A program made the translations under genes and the position numbers. From NCBI GenBank assembly GCA_961205875.1, contig OY540815.1, positions 20,769,638 to 20,833,637 on the forward strand: 64,000 bases of DNA. Reading direction: 5' to 3'. Positions 12,801-25,372 of this stretch are shown piece by piece. The DNA is from Sialis fuliginosa. Lineage: Eukaryota > Arthropoda > Insecta > Megaloptera > Sialidae. Every line of letters starts with the position of its first letter. Position 1 is the stretch's first letter. The notes under the pieces are model-generated. The model was not told where the DNA came from. It saw nothing but the letters and a program-made list of their open reading frames with translations, and made no database searches.

Positions 12801-13016
12801 TATATAACAATTTTATTTTAAGTTTCATTTCTTTCATTTTTAGGAAAGCTGTTGTCAATGAGGCATTTAAAAACAGAAGTAGATTCTGTTAAAAACGATG
12901 TAGAATGTGGTCTACATTTTCAAGACGCAACTGTAGAGTTTAAGTCAGGCGATAAAATAATATGTTACCAGACAAAGAAGGTTCCTCAAACGACTGAATG
13001 GGATCCAGGATTTTAA
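9859..13016 (+). CDS. MTIF2: Mitochondrial translation initiation factor IF-2
   Basis: Eleven exons: 9859-10048, 10104-10212, 10269-10616, 10677-10853, 11029-11078, 11159-11373, 11434-11638, 11697-11925, 11983-12288, 12545-12688, 12844-13016; about 715 aa, close to human MTIF2 (727). The GTPase carries G1 [12 protein letters not shown]3 DTPGHAAF, G4 NKID and G5 SALNG. Then follow domain II ([23 protein letters not shown]), a charged linker ([18 protein letters not shown]), domain III ([13 protein letters not shown]) and the fMet-tRNA-binding domain IV ([12 protein letters not shown]). It should load fMet-tRNA on the mitochondrial small subunit. Two oddities: intron 5 uses a weak GTACGG donor, chosen because only it keeps PEADI-ERTKRML in frame; and exon 1 is open from ATG 9859 but needs one base removed near 9888-9898 to join the conserved frame. 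The true start might otherwise lie in an unseen upstream exon. Confidence 0.94.
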
Positions 13017-13039
13017 TATGAATGTAAAAAAAGTTGTGA

Positions 13040-13045
13040 AATAAA
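13040..13045 (+). promoter_or_regulatory. Poly(A) signal of MTIF2
   Basis: AATAAA 24 bases past the MTIF2 stop codon and just before the 13058 transposon. Position and match suit a cleavage signal, giving a very short 3' UTR. Confidence 0.55.
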
Positions 13046-13057
13046 ATATTGTTAATA

Positions 13058-13348
13058 CAGGTATTCCTCGACTCACGACTGAGATAGGTTCTTAGACATC
13101 GGTCGTAAGAGTTTCATAAAAAAGCAAAGAACAACAATAGACTATTAGATAAAAAATTCAAATTCAAAAAGTTCTATTGTTGACAAATAATTGTTGATTG
13201 TTGTTATTTGATTCAATTGTTGAATTTGATTTATTTTGTGATTTGTGTTTGAGGATTATTGTACAATAAAGTTAATGAAGAATTTAAGAAGTTCTGAAGA
13301 AAATAAATTTTGTCTAAGTGTGAACCATCGTAAGTCGAGGAATACATA
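13058..13348. mobile_element. Short Tc1/mariner-like non-autonomous element
   Basis: The ends form an inverted repeat of about 18 bases: GTATTCCTCGACTCACGA at the left and its near-complement TCGTAAGTCGAGGAATAC at the right, flanked by TA. The 290-base body is AT-rich and non-coding. It sits in the MTIF2/AQR convergent gap. Superfamily is inferred from the TA duplication and CAG-type left end; the last few right-end bases match less well. Confidence 0.6.
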
Positions 13349-13649
13349 TATGTACATTTTTTTTAAAATCATTTTTATAAAAAAAAATCAGTGTATTATT
13401 TTGATAGTATTTGTAATATATTTGTTGCATTTATCATAAATAGTTTTATGTATTCCTAATCATCATCTTCTTCATAATCTATTGAAGAAGCCTGTAAGTA
13501 AGCTAGCATCTCTAACCAGGATTTTTACTTTTGCAAGGCGTAAAATTTGAGCATGTGTTATTATCCTCCAGTAAAAACTGATCTAAACCAATCAAAATTA
13601 AATATTATGGATGTTTTGTAATACAATTTACGATATTTTAATACAAAAT

Positions 13650-13655
13650 TTTATT
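13650..13655 (-). promoter_or_regulatory. Candidate poly(A) signal of AQR
   Basis: TTTATT on the plus strand, i.e. AATAAA on the AQR strand, about 90 bases past the AQR stop. It is the first clear signal downstream of the gene. Confidence 0.4.
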
Positions 13656-13743
13656 TAAAAATCTAAAACAATATCATCATTCATTACAAAATACTGTCAA
13701 TTAATGATTTTCGGTCAAAACCGATTTTTAATTTGACCGACCC

Positions 13744-16700
13744 TTATTCTACATTTTCAGTATTTGTATCATCGATAATAGCTTCTTTATTTGATTCATT
13801 TTCATTATCTTCAGCTACTATAGTCATTTCACAATCATCAGTTTCTTTATTTGCTTCTCTGCATTGAATGTTAATTGCTTCTTGTTCTTTTTCTTCCAAT
13901 GGTTTGTTAGTTTCTTTATTTGATTCTGCACTTTTAGGTTCTTCTATTTCTTTTTCTATAGTTTCTTTATTTGATTCAACAGTTTTTTGTTCAGGAATGA
14001 TAATTATTTCTTCTTCTACCAACATTTTGTTAGTTTCTTTATTTAATTCTGCACTTTTAGGTTCTTCTATTTCTTTTTCCACGGTTTCTTTATTCAATTC
14101 AACAGTTTCTTGTTCAGGAACAAGTATTTCTTCTTCTTCCATAGGTAAAGGTAGCTGCTGTTTGCTCCGTTTATCTGTACTTTCATCATCGCTATCACTT
14201 CCTCTGTCATCTCCAGGGTGAGCTGATACATAATGTTGTGGTTCGGAATCAATTTCACACATTCCAGGTTTTTCCCACTTCTTTTGATTATCCTGAAAGA
14301 TGATATATTAAATAAAATAAATAAATAAATAATAAAATAATGACTTACATAATAAGCTGACTTAAGTATCTTGACTTTCTCAATATACATGTTATAGACG
14401 TAATTAGCCATGTGAGGCATGTCGGTTACTACCATCGGAGGTTTGGGGCACCCACTGTCTCGGTGTCTCTCCGCGGGATAATTCTCAAATGGTAGCAGAT
14501 GTAACTGCGGTGGTCTCGCCATTAACTGAAAAAAATGTTTTGTTTAAACTTTTAAACGCTCAAATATCCTAAATAAGTTTATAAATATAAATTACTTGGT
14601 TGAAAGCTGGCGTCAGTTCAAAACAGTTTTTAAACAATGAAGCCCTGGCGAATACGTACAGACCCAAACGGGCACGGGACATTGCCACTACCAATCTACG
14701 CACATCTCTGAGATGTCCGACCGCTTTGGTACGAACCAGAGACAGCAGAATGTAGTCATTTTGTTGACCTTGATATTTGTCCACTGTTGTCACCTGAAAC
14801 AAAATATTTTATAAATTTCGGCTCAAATAAACAATAATAAATCTTTGTTACCTTGTAAGGTCTGCCGATAAGTGGATTTTCCGCACATCGAATGTTAATT
14901 ACGTCACGTATAAGATGTTTCTGTCCGTTATACGTTGTGAGGATTGATATTTTCTGCGCCGGGTATCCTAAGAGTCTCATGTACATGAAAACAGCAACGC
15001 AGTATTCGGCTTCTGCTAAATTCTGAAAAGAACAAGTACATTTTAAATAGAGTTAAATATTATTTTAAATTATTCTGTTTTACTTGGTAAAAATATGGGC
15101 TCGGTTCTGATTCACCAACTCCATTGAAATCTGCGACATCGATCAACTGGAAATCGTAAAGAAATCCGGCATTTGCCTTCTGGTACTCTGTAGATCTTTC
15201 TATGTGTTCTAAGTTACCAAGCTGTTTGTACCGCCAGTTATACAAGTTACATATACTGAAATAAAAACATTTATTCAAGTACGCATAAATTTATACAATG
15301 TGATATAAATATACCTCGCCCTAGCACGCCCTTGAGCATCTAAATCCACAGTGGGCACTCCCAACCTCACTAATCTTGTGAACAGAGATTGCTCCATGTT
15401 CGAGTACTTCTGAAACGCCATATTCTTAATGACAGGTGGAAGCTGATGGTGGTCCCCGATCATAATCCAACGCTTCAGTCTGTTGTAGCCATCACGTGGG
15501 TTCTGCAGAAGCAACGGGATGAATGTTTCTATTTCTAAAATCTGCGCCGATTCCTCCATTAGTATGTTGTCGTACGTGAAACCCATATCGACTAGCTCCT
15601 TTCTTTTAAGAGCAGCGTGCGTACAAGTCATAGCAATAATCTTAGCTTCTTTAACAAGAAGATATTTCGATCTGTCTAGTCCAGAACGCAACAACTCAAA
15701 AGCCCTGAATTCTTCTAATTCATTGAATATGTGAGCTATATATCGGAAGCAGCTCTCGGCAGTCTGTATGTCCTCTTCGTATGCCTTTCCTTTGAACAGC
15801 GGTTTCGGTGCATCTTCAAAGAAGTTATGGAATGGGAATTCATCATTGACAGCTTGAATTGTGATAGGCTTTCCTTGCGCTGATTTAACAGAACTCAAAT
15901 ACTTCTCCCATCTGGCAAGAACTTGGTAGAGGAAGAAATGGCCAGCAGTTTCACAAGTGTACGCCACATCTCCAGGAACATCCAGGGCTTTCTGTAATCT
16001 AGCGACGCTGTCCAACAACTCGATACGTTTTGCCAGAACATAATTCACACGTCCGTATCTGTAAATAAAGTTTTAGTTTTAAATTCTCATTCAACAATTT
16101 GGTCTAAATAATTTCCGCACCTGCTAAAATCTTTATCAGTATCAAGGGCCTCTTCTCCATGCCCCAAACGTAACAGATGTCTTTCGTCTATGTCAAGCTC
16201 AGCTATTTTTTCAAACAGCTGGTTCAAAGCCTGATTGGAATGTGTGACGATTAACGTACGCTGCTGGGGCCAGTTGTGGTAAATGTTTGATATGATCTGA
16301 ACAGCTACGTCTGTCTTTCCGGTACCCGGAGGTCCCACAACTAGAGTCAAGCCTGGCTGCATGCCGGCACGAATGGCTTCTACTTGCGTCGGTGTAAAAC
16401 GGATCCAGTTTCTGAGAAACAAATATATGATATAATAATCAATATAAAACTTTAAAAACACCATCTTACTTTTTAGGTTCATTGTAGAGATACGGCCCAC
16501 GTCTAGGTATAACATGAGGTTCCGCAATAATAACCTTTTCTTTTTTCTCTTCTTCATCTTCTTCTTCATCTTCAACTATATCTTTGAATGTAAGCTTGAA
16601 TGGCCTTATTAATTTTGTAGGATCATCAGTTTTAACTTTTATTTCATAATCTAAAAAAATATAATGAAATTTTATAAGTTCATCTATTTCCTTGACATTG

Positions 16701-19405
16701 AAATATAACCAAACCTGGAAAGCTTTTCCGTAAATGATCCATGTCTAAGAACGTGTCGTTGAAATCTAGCATAGCAATCTGTTCTGGCATTCTTGAATAA
16801 TGCGCAGCTGAAGGGTCTCCGTAGCCTAGAATAATGTCATGTAACCAGTCGGGAACGACACACTGTGTATTCATTAACTCTCTTATTGTTTCTAAAACAG
16901 CTTTGAAATTATTTTCTTTTGGTTTACGGCGAATTATGATATTGAAATTTTCATAAACATCCTAAAAAAGATATAGTTGTACGATTAATTATATAAAAAA
17001 ATGAAACATAAAGTAAAAGAATATAATAATAATAATAACACAAACCTCTAGTCCTTGGCTAACGTTATCCATGTCCTCTCTGTACTGGTTACAATCTAAC
17101 CACACCCTGAATGTTCTGTGGTCCCCAGGTATCTGAGGCCTAGGTTCCGGACCCTCCTCTACAACTCTACCTGACGCATCTAGCATTCCCTCCACTTCAC
17201 ATCCTCGGACACACCACAGTCCGGTTTGAGGCAGGAATGGTTCCTTATAGTTATATTTTGTACCTGAATATAACAAACGTTTTATGAAATCCATTATAGA
17301 ACTCTGAAAATCTATAAATACCTATAGGGTTGATAGGTTTGACTGACACCAAAAAACATACGTCGTGTTTTCGTAAGTTTTCCCATTCGTTTTTTATTTC
17401 AGGTCGGACAGAAAGGTTAACTGATACATCAGCTCTAACACGAGATGGTCTTTTTTCACCTAAAATAAAAATATTTACTCAATTCTAAGACGTTATATCG
17501 TAATTAATATATAAAAACATTGGTGCGTATGTACGTGTTCTCATCAGGCCTAAACCACTGGACGTATCGAAGCCATATTCACACCATATGTTCGTTTGGT
17601 GCTCCGATAAGTTTATAGATTTTTTGGACCCGGTAGGGGCGTCGAGAATGTGTAAATAATTTTAATTACCTATATTTGGTTTGGCGACTTCCACAACAGC
17701 AAAACTAGTTATAGGTTGAGCCATTCGGGCCCAACCTCCCCAATATATTCCACCATCTTCTGCTTTCCAAGGGCAAAGCCTGGAAACCGCATCTTCTATG
17801 TCTTGGCGAATTTCATCTTTAAGAAATAAAAAAAAATATTTAAAGCAAAGTGGATATCAGTAAGTGCTATAAAAATTATTTTTGGAGGAAGTGAGGACTC
17901 TTATTTTTTCATATTCTCTCTTTTGTTTTGTTTTTGAATTATTAATTATTAAAATGAAACAGCAAAATTTACTTACAAGTACTTTCAAGTCTAAACAAAT
18001 TAAAGTTCCTTAACAAGTAGTCATGAAGTGTTAGGAATTGCAAATTTAGTTTCGGTAATGCTAGACACCCATCTCCGGCGAAGTACGCAGAAGGTACCAA
18101 GTTCTCATCCCATATAACCTGTTCCGTTGGATACAAAGGCATCTCATTAAGGGCTTGCAACTGCGACGCGCGACGCTCATGCCTGGATATCAAAAGTTCC
18201 TGGAGGAAGTCGGAATCTAACCGATGGTGGGCATCTTCTTCAGGAGTTGCAGGCACCAGGTTGAGGAACGATGCTATCGAGTGTAGTTTTTCCTTACTGA
18301 TTTTAAATAATGAAATAAGTTAAAAAGATTCTAAAAAATGTATTTATTAATATAAGGTTGTCAGATTTCTTGTGAGTCAAATCGAGAACCCCTCCCCCAC
18401 CCCGAAAAAAATCAACAATACTCAACCATTTTATTTTTAATTTCTATTAAATAATAAAATAAAATTTATAAATTTTAATACTAATCATTTATTAATTATA
18501 ATTTTAATAACAACCAATAACTCACCAACTCGTTGAAAATCGCTGAAGTTATAGTGTGTTTATTAGAAAAATTTCAATGAATCGATTATTGACATGGATG
18601 GACTGATTGTAAGTCAAAAATGATGTTAACTGTCAAATTTGAATTCAACAATTGAATAAACAAACCATAGATGCAAAATTTGAAAAACGGGACTTTTGGG
18701 CGTCCCGAAAGGTTTGTTCGGGACACCGGGACATGAGACTAAAAAACGGTGACAATCCCGATTAATCGGGACGTCTGACAACCCTAATTAATATGATTTT
18801 TGTTAAAATAAAAATGCAAAATACAGCAATCCGCCATGTTTGATAAAACACCAGTCAGAGTGGATGACGTCACGGCTACGTAAACGTCATTTTTGTTTCA
18901 TTGATATCTGCACTGTTTATAAATTATTTTGTGGTTTTAAATTATCAATTTGCTCAGTTTTATGTTACCAAAAGTAAAACCGAGAAACATTAGCGATGGA
19001 ACAAGAATTTATTATAGAGTGTTTACATAGGCGTGACGTCAAAAATGCGCCATGACACCTGCGAGCGTTTTGGCGTCAAATTCAAAATTAGTTTTAAAAG
19101 GGTCAATTTTTGTGATTAAACCTTTATTTTCTGCCGAAATAAGCATTTTTTGGGAAGGGTTTTCAGAAATTCGAATCGTTCACATACCTGAGCGTAGATA
19201 GATGCTTACGTAGCGCCGCGCGTGTGTCTACGGCCGCTACATTTGATAGTGCAAAATCGCGTAGTTCCGGGAATCTCGCGAAAGCGGCGCGTTGCAGCGA
19301 CGTGATACGAGCGTAGTGCGCTTGAAGCATGTCGCATTCGGCCAGAGGGTCACCTGTCTCGTCGCTTATCTCGAACCGTGCATAAGCGGCCAGCATCTCC
19401 AGCAA
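13744..19405 (-). CDS. AQR: Aquarius intron-binding helicase, exons 7-20
   Basis: Main block of the AQR gene (start at 60504). Exons in reading order: 19405-19188, 18296-17977, 17816-17670, 17459-17322, 17263-17046, 16961-16715, 16650-16470, 16411-16121, 16058-15315, 15255-15084, 15022-14852, 14793-14596, 14525-14349, 14292-13744; all joints keep frame. The whole protein is about 1551 aa (human 1485). Near-identity to human AQR is seen in [35 protein letters not shown] and the SF1 helicase core: Walker A GPPGTGKT (near residue 812), ILMEES (near 1045), [41 protein letters not shown] and [13 protein letters not shown] binds introns upstream of the branch point within the spliceosome, with Syf1, Isy1 and CypE partners, and is needed for efficient splicing. 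The C-terminal tail is acidic and repetitive. An exon-18 splice to the VTTVDKYQG motif is canonical. Catalytic residues look intact. Confidence 0.97.
13903..14148 (-). repeat. Two 41-aa tandem units in the AQR tail
   Basis: Within the last AQR exon two in-frame copies of 123 bases follow each other (14148-14026 and 14025-13903). Each encodes a unit with [21 protein letters not shown] and NKETNK in the same order. The NKET motif recurs again closer to the stop. The repeat lengthens the disordered acidic tail, which is unconserved in length across animals. Confidence 0.8.
18355..18787. mobile_element. hAT-like element in AQR intron 7
   Basis: Inverted ends AGGTTGTCAGA and TCTGACAACCCTAA are flanked by TTAATATA and TTAATATG, a 7/8 match to an 8-bp target duplication. 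The right half contains several GGGAC/GTCCC inverted blocks. No coding capacity. Superfamily is inferred from the 8-bp duplication. Confidence 0.55.
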
Positions 19406-19432
19406 CTGGGGTTAAGTAAATAGTTTTACCTC

Positions 19433-19655
19433 GGGTTGCATAAATTAACCACAATTAGTTAATCAGTTGTTTTCAAACCATGATTAATATTAATTCTAAA
19501 CTTAATCTCAATTTGTAATTGAACAATTCACTAAATATGATACCTTTTCACCTTATAAAATATATCATAACCGTGATTGTTTGTTAGATTTGACGTAATA
19601 ATGGTTTTAAAACAACTGATTAACTAATTGTGATTAATTTTGCTTTATGCAACCC
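19433..19655. mobile_element. Palindromic MITE beside an AQR splice acceptor
   Basis: Ends GGGTTGCATAAATTAACCAC and its near-complement form inverted repeats of about 60 bases with an AT-rich centre. The element stops only about 27 bases upstream of AQR exon 7, so its left end lies inside the usual branch-point zone of the giant intron. No target duplication was clear. Confidence 0.6.
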
Positions 19656-19737
19656 AAAGTTAGTGATACTTCGTATAACAAAGGATTATACTTAGGGTTA
19701 ACAAATTAACAAATAAAGATGAATTTAATTTTGTTAA

Positions 19738-20093
19738 TCAGGGTTTTTGAAAATAAAATTCCCTGACTTTTCCCTGACCACAGATTCTAAATTCCCTGGC
19801 CACTAAAGGCTTGAGGGGCAAAAATAAAATTTGAAGACCTTTTTTTTGTTCATTAAATTAAATTTATAAACTTTTTTCTTCTTTAAATGAATAATAAGTG
19901 TAAAATTGAAGTTGAGAAGTAAAAAACAAAAAAAGGTCATTAAAATCAAAATTAGTAATAACAGTAATAAGCCTTTTATAATAAATTCCCCGACTTAAAA
20001 AAAAAATTTATAAATTCCCTGACTTCAGAATTTTAAATAAATTCCCTGACTTTCCTTGACCACTTTAGGCTTCCCTGACTTTTCCCTAACTTT
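19738..20093. repeat. Repeats of the ttccctgac motif
   Basis: Several copies of ttccctgac, some doubled as ccctgacttttccctgac, occur on one strand across 360 bases. They cluster at both ends, suggesting a degenerate non-autonomous transposon. Family not recognised. Confidence 0.4.
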
Positions 20094-20382
20094 TACATAT
20101 TATGTAGATTCGATAAATTTGGAATATTTTAATAATATATTTCTACTTAATTAATGTATATTTGTTATTGTATTATATAAAAAAATATTATGTCATTTAT
20201 TTATATTTTTAGACATTTTTATTAATGAATAACCGCAATATAATTACTATAATGATAAGACATAAAAAAGTTATGTTTAATTACGTAATAAACTACGTTA
20301 AAAAGATAATAAAATTAATGTATCAAAATAAAATAAAATGTCATAATAAGGGAAGTTGTAAAAAAAATAAAATAAAGTAACG

Positions 20383-20678
20383 AATGCCCAGTATTATAAA
20401 GAATTTGCTAGAGTGCAAATGCAAATAAGCTTCCAGCTAACGCCATCTGTTAGGTATTAAATATAAATCACAACATACTCACAGATGTAGCGAATTAAAT
20501 CGTACATATAATAACCTTAACGCATGCGCGATAAGTACAATCAGCTGCATTTACATTATTATACACTGCTTTAAAATATCGAGCAATTTCATAATAATTT
20601 GACACCTAGCAGATAGCGTTAGCTGGAAGCTAATATTTACATTTACACTCAAGCAAATTCTTTATATTACCGGGCATT
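20383..20678. mobile_element. MITE with about 70-base inverted ends
   Basis: The left end begins AATGCCCAGTATTATAAAGA, and the right end is its near-complement, closing CCGGGCATT. The match runs through CTTCCAGCTAACGC on the left to GCGTTAGCTGGAAG on the right. Non-coding; target duplication unclear. Confidence 0.6.
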
Positions 20679-21179
20679 AAATTTAAATATTAAATATTAT
20701 TTGACTAGTTTTTATATTACTAATAAAATATTTAAAAACAGTAATTTGTAAAAAAATTCAGTAGTGTTAAAAAACATGTAAATAAATAATAGAAAAGCAT
20801 TATAAATGATGATTTGAATTATCTGTGTTAAAAACACAAACATGCCCAATTTGTTTAACAAATAATATTTGTCAAGGCTTTAATAAAAATTAATTAAAAA
20901 ACATATATGTAAATAAATATTTGTTAATATTATCCTAACTGCATTCTTTACACTCAAAATTCAATTTGCAATTTAAATTAATTGTGATATTCGATTCATC
21001 TCAATAAATGAAAGAACTTGATTTGAATCGTAAAATAATATTAATACCATATTATTACTTTTTTAATATGAATCAAAAATCATAAAATAAAAAGCGTGAT
21101 AACCATTATATGCCAACAGGGCCGCTTCAAAGAATAGGGGCCCGCCTGTCAAAATCATAATATATTTTTATATAATTAC

Positions 21180-21466
21180 TAGCTGTGCCCGGATTTAAAA
21201 AAAATAGTTAGATCTTTTTATTCTACACAATTCTTTACTACGTTATATTGTTCAATATTTATCGTATTGCTTGATTTACAATTATCGTCACTGCTTATTC
21301 CTTATGTTTCCCAACGTAACAAAATATATCCTAAAACCTGAGCAAAGAACATATCTATGAATTAAAAAAAAAACACGTAAATCGGATGTTCTCGAGTGAT
21401 AAGCGCACTAACGGACATACAGAAAGACGTTGCGTTTTATAATATAAATAGATATATGGTAACTAA
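21180..21466 (+). repeat. Retroposon 3' region, copy 1
   Basis: Begins ctagctgtgcccgg and ends gacatacagaaagac then ttataatat, the usual layout of insect RTE/SINE tails. A diverged relative lies at 27935-28145, sharing ttttattctacacaatt and ttatcgtcactgcttattcc. Confidence 0.5.
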
Positions 21467-21570
21467 CATTCCACCCGGGCCGTAATTTTCCTTAGTCCGC
21501 CACTGGGTATAGGTATACTATGACGCTAAACATGAGATGATTTTTACCTACCTAATACATTGTTAATTCA

Positions 21571-21828
21571 CAGCTACACAAAAAAAAGAGGGGAGCAAAA
21601 AAAGCGACCTATATAGCATAGTATTGATCGAGCATAGTCGAAATCCAAATTTTTAGAATTTTCTGCTTACCAGTTTTTTTTGAGCTTGAATTTTGTGCAA
21701 ATTAAAAAAAAACTAGTAAGCAGAAAATTAAAAAAAATTTGGATTTCGACTATGCTCGACCAATACTACAATGCTATGTATATAGGTCGCTTTTTTGGCT
21801 CTGCACTTATTTTGTGTACTCGTAACTG
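21571..21828. mobile_element. Palindromic element, CAGCTACAC family, copy 1
   Basis: Arms of about 105 bases face each other: aaaaagcgacctata, then tcgaaatccaaat and ttctgcttacca on the left, complemented on the right. The right terminus has four extra bases within the end motif. A second copy lies at 25373-25834. Non-coding. Confidence 0.65.
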
Positions 21829-22191
21829 TGTTAGTTATAATATAGTCAGTCTTTCAAAAATAGTAAAATTTAAATATTTAAAAAAATTACAATATGACTA
21901 TGACACCCCCGCTTAAGATGTCCCTGTGTTTGGATACAATTCAGTGATGTTTCACTTTGGTTTATTTAACATTTGATACTAGTTTTGATTATGGAATAAA
22001 AATGGGCGTTTGGAGTAATACGATCCCTTTAAACAGTTTAAAGTAATCCGTTTTGTTAATATCAACTTTTTATATAGTCCAGTGCATTTAGATGAAAAAT
22101 TTGATGTATCTACAGAAATAAAATTGGAGAGCGCTGAAATTTTATTAGTGTTTATAAATAATGCCAAAAGTCCCGATCGAGCATATTTTTT

Positions 22192-22672
22192 TACAGCCTG
22201 TTTTTGTGATTGACGGGCTTCTTTTTTGTAATTCTCATGAAATCATGTTACTAATAAAACAAGTAACTATTTATTTAATCTATAAATACATTTTGTTTTT
22301 TATATTATAGCCTTTTTATTTTGTTTATGTTTTTTCTCCAGTAATGAGCACGCAGTGATGGACACTTGCTAATGATTACAAAATTATAAGTACTACGACA
22401 CAAAAGATATAAAAGAAAGAATCGTCAAATTTGAAACAATGTAAAGCAGTTGCTATAATAAAATAATAATTAATAAATAAATTATAGTAATAATTATTTT
22501 AAATATCCACCATTTTGACATGTATAAGCCGATTGTCATCAAATCACGCTGTAAGACAGTTAAATGTATATAGATTAATATTCAGAAATGGTAGTAATTA
22601 AATATCAACAAATATTTCTAATTCAGTACATTTAATTAAAAACTGGGGTCATTTCCAAGCACTGTTTAGCAA
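22192..22672 (-). repeat. Dispersed repeat, copy 1 (inverse of 36536-37056)
   Basis: Same sequence as the repeat in the first intron of the 36.3-kb receptor gene, in the opposite orientation. Shared blocks include attgacgggcttctttttt, caagtaactatttattt, accattttgacatgtata and gaaatggtagtaattaaat. It is less well bounded than the other copy. Confidence 0.6.
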
Positions 22673-23299
22673 AGTTCAACAGCGCCGACTATCCTCACGT
22701 ATTCGACGCCTATGTATTATATATGGTATATAAAGAACAAGTTTCACATAGAATGATCACATGTGGCTGAAGACACGTATAGTATAGTTCGTGTCAATAC
22801 ATTGTTGGTAAACATTCGTGTTGATTTGTTTGTAAACAAAAACAAACAAAATACATTACAGAGTCTAAAATTAGTTACGAGTACTTTGATTAATTTTAGT
22901 TTGTTCTTTCATCTGTGGAAATAATAATATTTAGTTTTGTGGAAACAATGGAACTCACTAAATAAAAATAAGTTCATGTTTTTATGGTCCAGTGATTTAT
23001 AACAGAAACCAAGTGCGTTTTGTGAATTTACGTGAAATAGAATTTGTGTGGTTTGTTTAAAAAATGTAAGTAGGTTCGTTTGAATTTACCCATAATCCAA
23101 AATAATTAGTATAAGTTTATTTATCAAACTGTCAACAGGAAATACATATAATAGAAAAGAGGGATACACAAAAAGTGTTGCCATTTGTTCGGAAAGATAA
23201 GAAATACCGAATTTTATTTGTTTACAATTTCCTCGTGCTAAATTCATCAAAATTGAATAATTTAAATAAAAACCAATTTCAGATAAATTGTCTGACATT

Positions 23300-24923
23300 G
23301 GTTAACCATTTAAGTTTTATCCAATTTTACTAAAAAATATTAGTTCAGAATTTTTCTGAAGACAATTTCAATCTAGATTTAAAATGCAAACGTCAAAATG
23401 ACATTTAATATGTCAAAGTAAATAGAAAAGAAACAAAATACGATTTTTAAAGCAAATTGAGATAAATCTTTGTAAGGGAATATTTTACAACAAACGTTGC
23501 CTGTGCTCTACAAAAAAGATGCTATAAAATTTTTACATAACGTGTGTTGTTCTTGAGATATTTTGAAAAAAATAAATATTTTGGGATGTCACCCCTCCCC
23601 CTAACACACGATTTTGAAATGGGACCGTCCTTAAGTCAGACCCAACCGTCCAACCTAGTTTCATTAATATCGGTTCAGAAGTTCATGAGTTATGCGTGTG
23701 ACAAGGATTCAGGGGACAGAAAGATGAAGTAAAATTAATTAACAATTGAATAATTAAAATAAAATATAATAGGATTGTCAATCTTCCTGTTATTATGGAA
23801 AGAATAACTTTTCTTTGGTATTGAGTGATTTGCCATGATAGCTACATTTTTATTAATTAATAAATAAAAATAATTTTACGTGTAATTAAAAAAAATAAAA
23901 ATTGATTTTCAACTCTTTTGATCCAACCTTAAGACACCCCTGTATCAATTACTTTTATGTCTTTATTTATAAAACACAGATTTTTTTATAATATCATTAA
24001 AATTATAAAATAAACATGAACATACAAAAATATTATTTCAAGTTAAAAATATAATAAAATTGTTTATAAAAATTATCAAAACCGATGTTTAGAATAATGT
24101 TTATATGTTTACATAAATTTTTCTTTTAAAATGCAGCACCACATAAACAAAATTAAAAATGTCTCGTCCCCTTCGTTTTATTTTTAACTTCAAATGTTTC
24201 ATTTAAAGTTCATCATTCTGAAGATATTTTTAAAATAAAGGTAAATATAGTAACGTAACTACAAGAATGTATAGGGTGACACTGAATTACTACGGTTGTT
24301 ACAATTTTAAATTTTAGTAATCTTATGAAAAATTTCAATGTTGCTTCCTCGCCATATCGAAGATACAAGAAGCTTTGTGATCGTTTTAAATTGAGAAAAA
24401 AAATGTTCTCTGATTAAAATTTTTTTTTTTACATTTTAGGTCAAGACAAATACTTTTTGTTCCGTGTCTGTCCCCTGAATCTTTGTCACATGCATAACTC
24501 ATGAACCATTGAACCGATATTAATGAAACTAGGTTGGACGGTTAGGTCTGGATTGAGGACAGTCCTATTTAAATCGTGTGTAAGGGAGAGGGGTGACATC
24601 CCAAAACAGTTATTTTTTAAGATATCTCAAGATCGACACATGTTACGTGAAAATTTTATAGAATCTTTTTGTACAGCATTCAATTTTCTATAAAATAGTT
24701 AATCACAACTTTTGTAATAAAATATCCCCCTGCAAAGATTTATCTCAAATTGCATAAAAAATCGTCGTTTATTTTTTTAAATCGCTATTGCCTTTGACAT
24801 ATTATTATTAAATGTTATTTTGACGTTTGCATAGCAGAAAAATTAAAAATAATCAGGCGCGTATATGAAAAATTTCGAATTAATATTTATAAATAAAACT
24901 GTATAAAAATTAAATGGTTAACC
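23300..24923. mobile_element. 1.6-kb foldback-type element
   Basis: Both ends carry GGTTAACCATTTAA facing inwards, and arms of about 430-470 bases complement each other with scattered differences (for example cgtccaacctagtttcatt against aatgaaactaggttggacg). A central spacer of about 700 bases has no gene. The arm text (ataactcatgaaccattgaa) resembles retroposon tails, so it may be two inverted copies rather than one transposon. Confidence 0.55.
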
Positions 24924-25372
24924 GATGTATTCATCTGAATACTTTATTAAAATTATTAATTAATATAATTAACTAATTACCTATGATGAATCAAGCACAA
25001 AGAAGCACTGTGCATTTACTTGACAGATGTTTTTTTTTATAATATTGGAGACCTTAGTTAAATTTATGCACTATTTGTATAATAATAATAACTCATGTTT
25101 ACAACAGCTTCTGAACGTTTAATGTCAATAATGACGGACATATTTACATTTCACATCAATGATTTTAAGTTGTACAGCTTATTAATACTTATATATATTA
25201 TAAACATGTCAGAAGACATAACAAAAATACACTTGGCACAAAAACGAATATTTATTAAAAAAAAAAATCGGCATCTATAACTATAGTGACCATTAATGAG
25301 TACCGGTAACCCGGTTTTGAACATAATATCGTAAAACGTGGTGTCATTAGTGGTAAAATCTAATTAATTATA

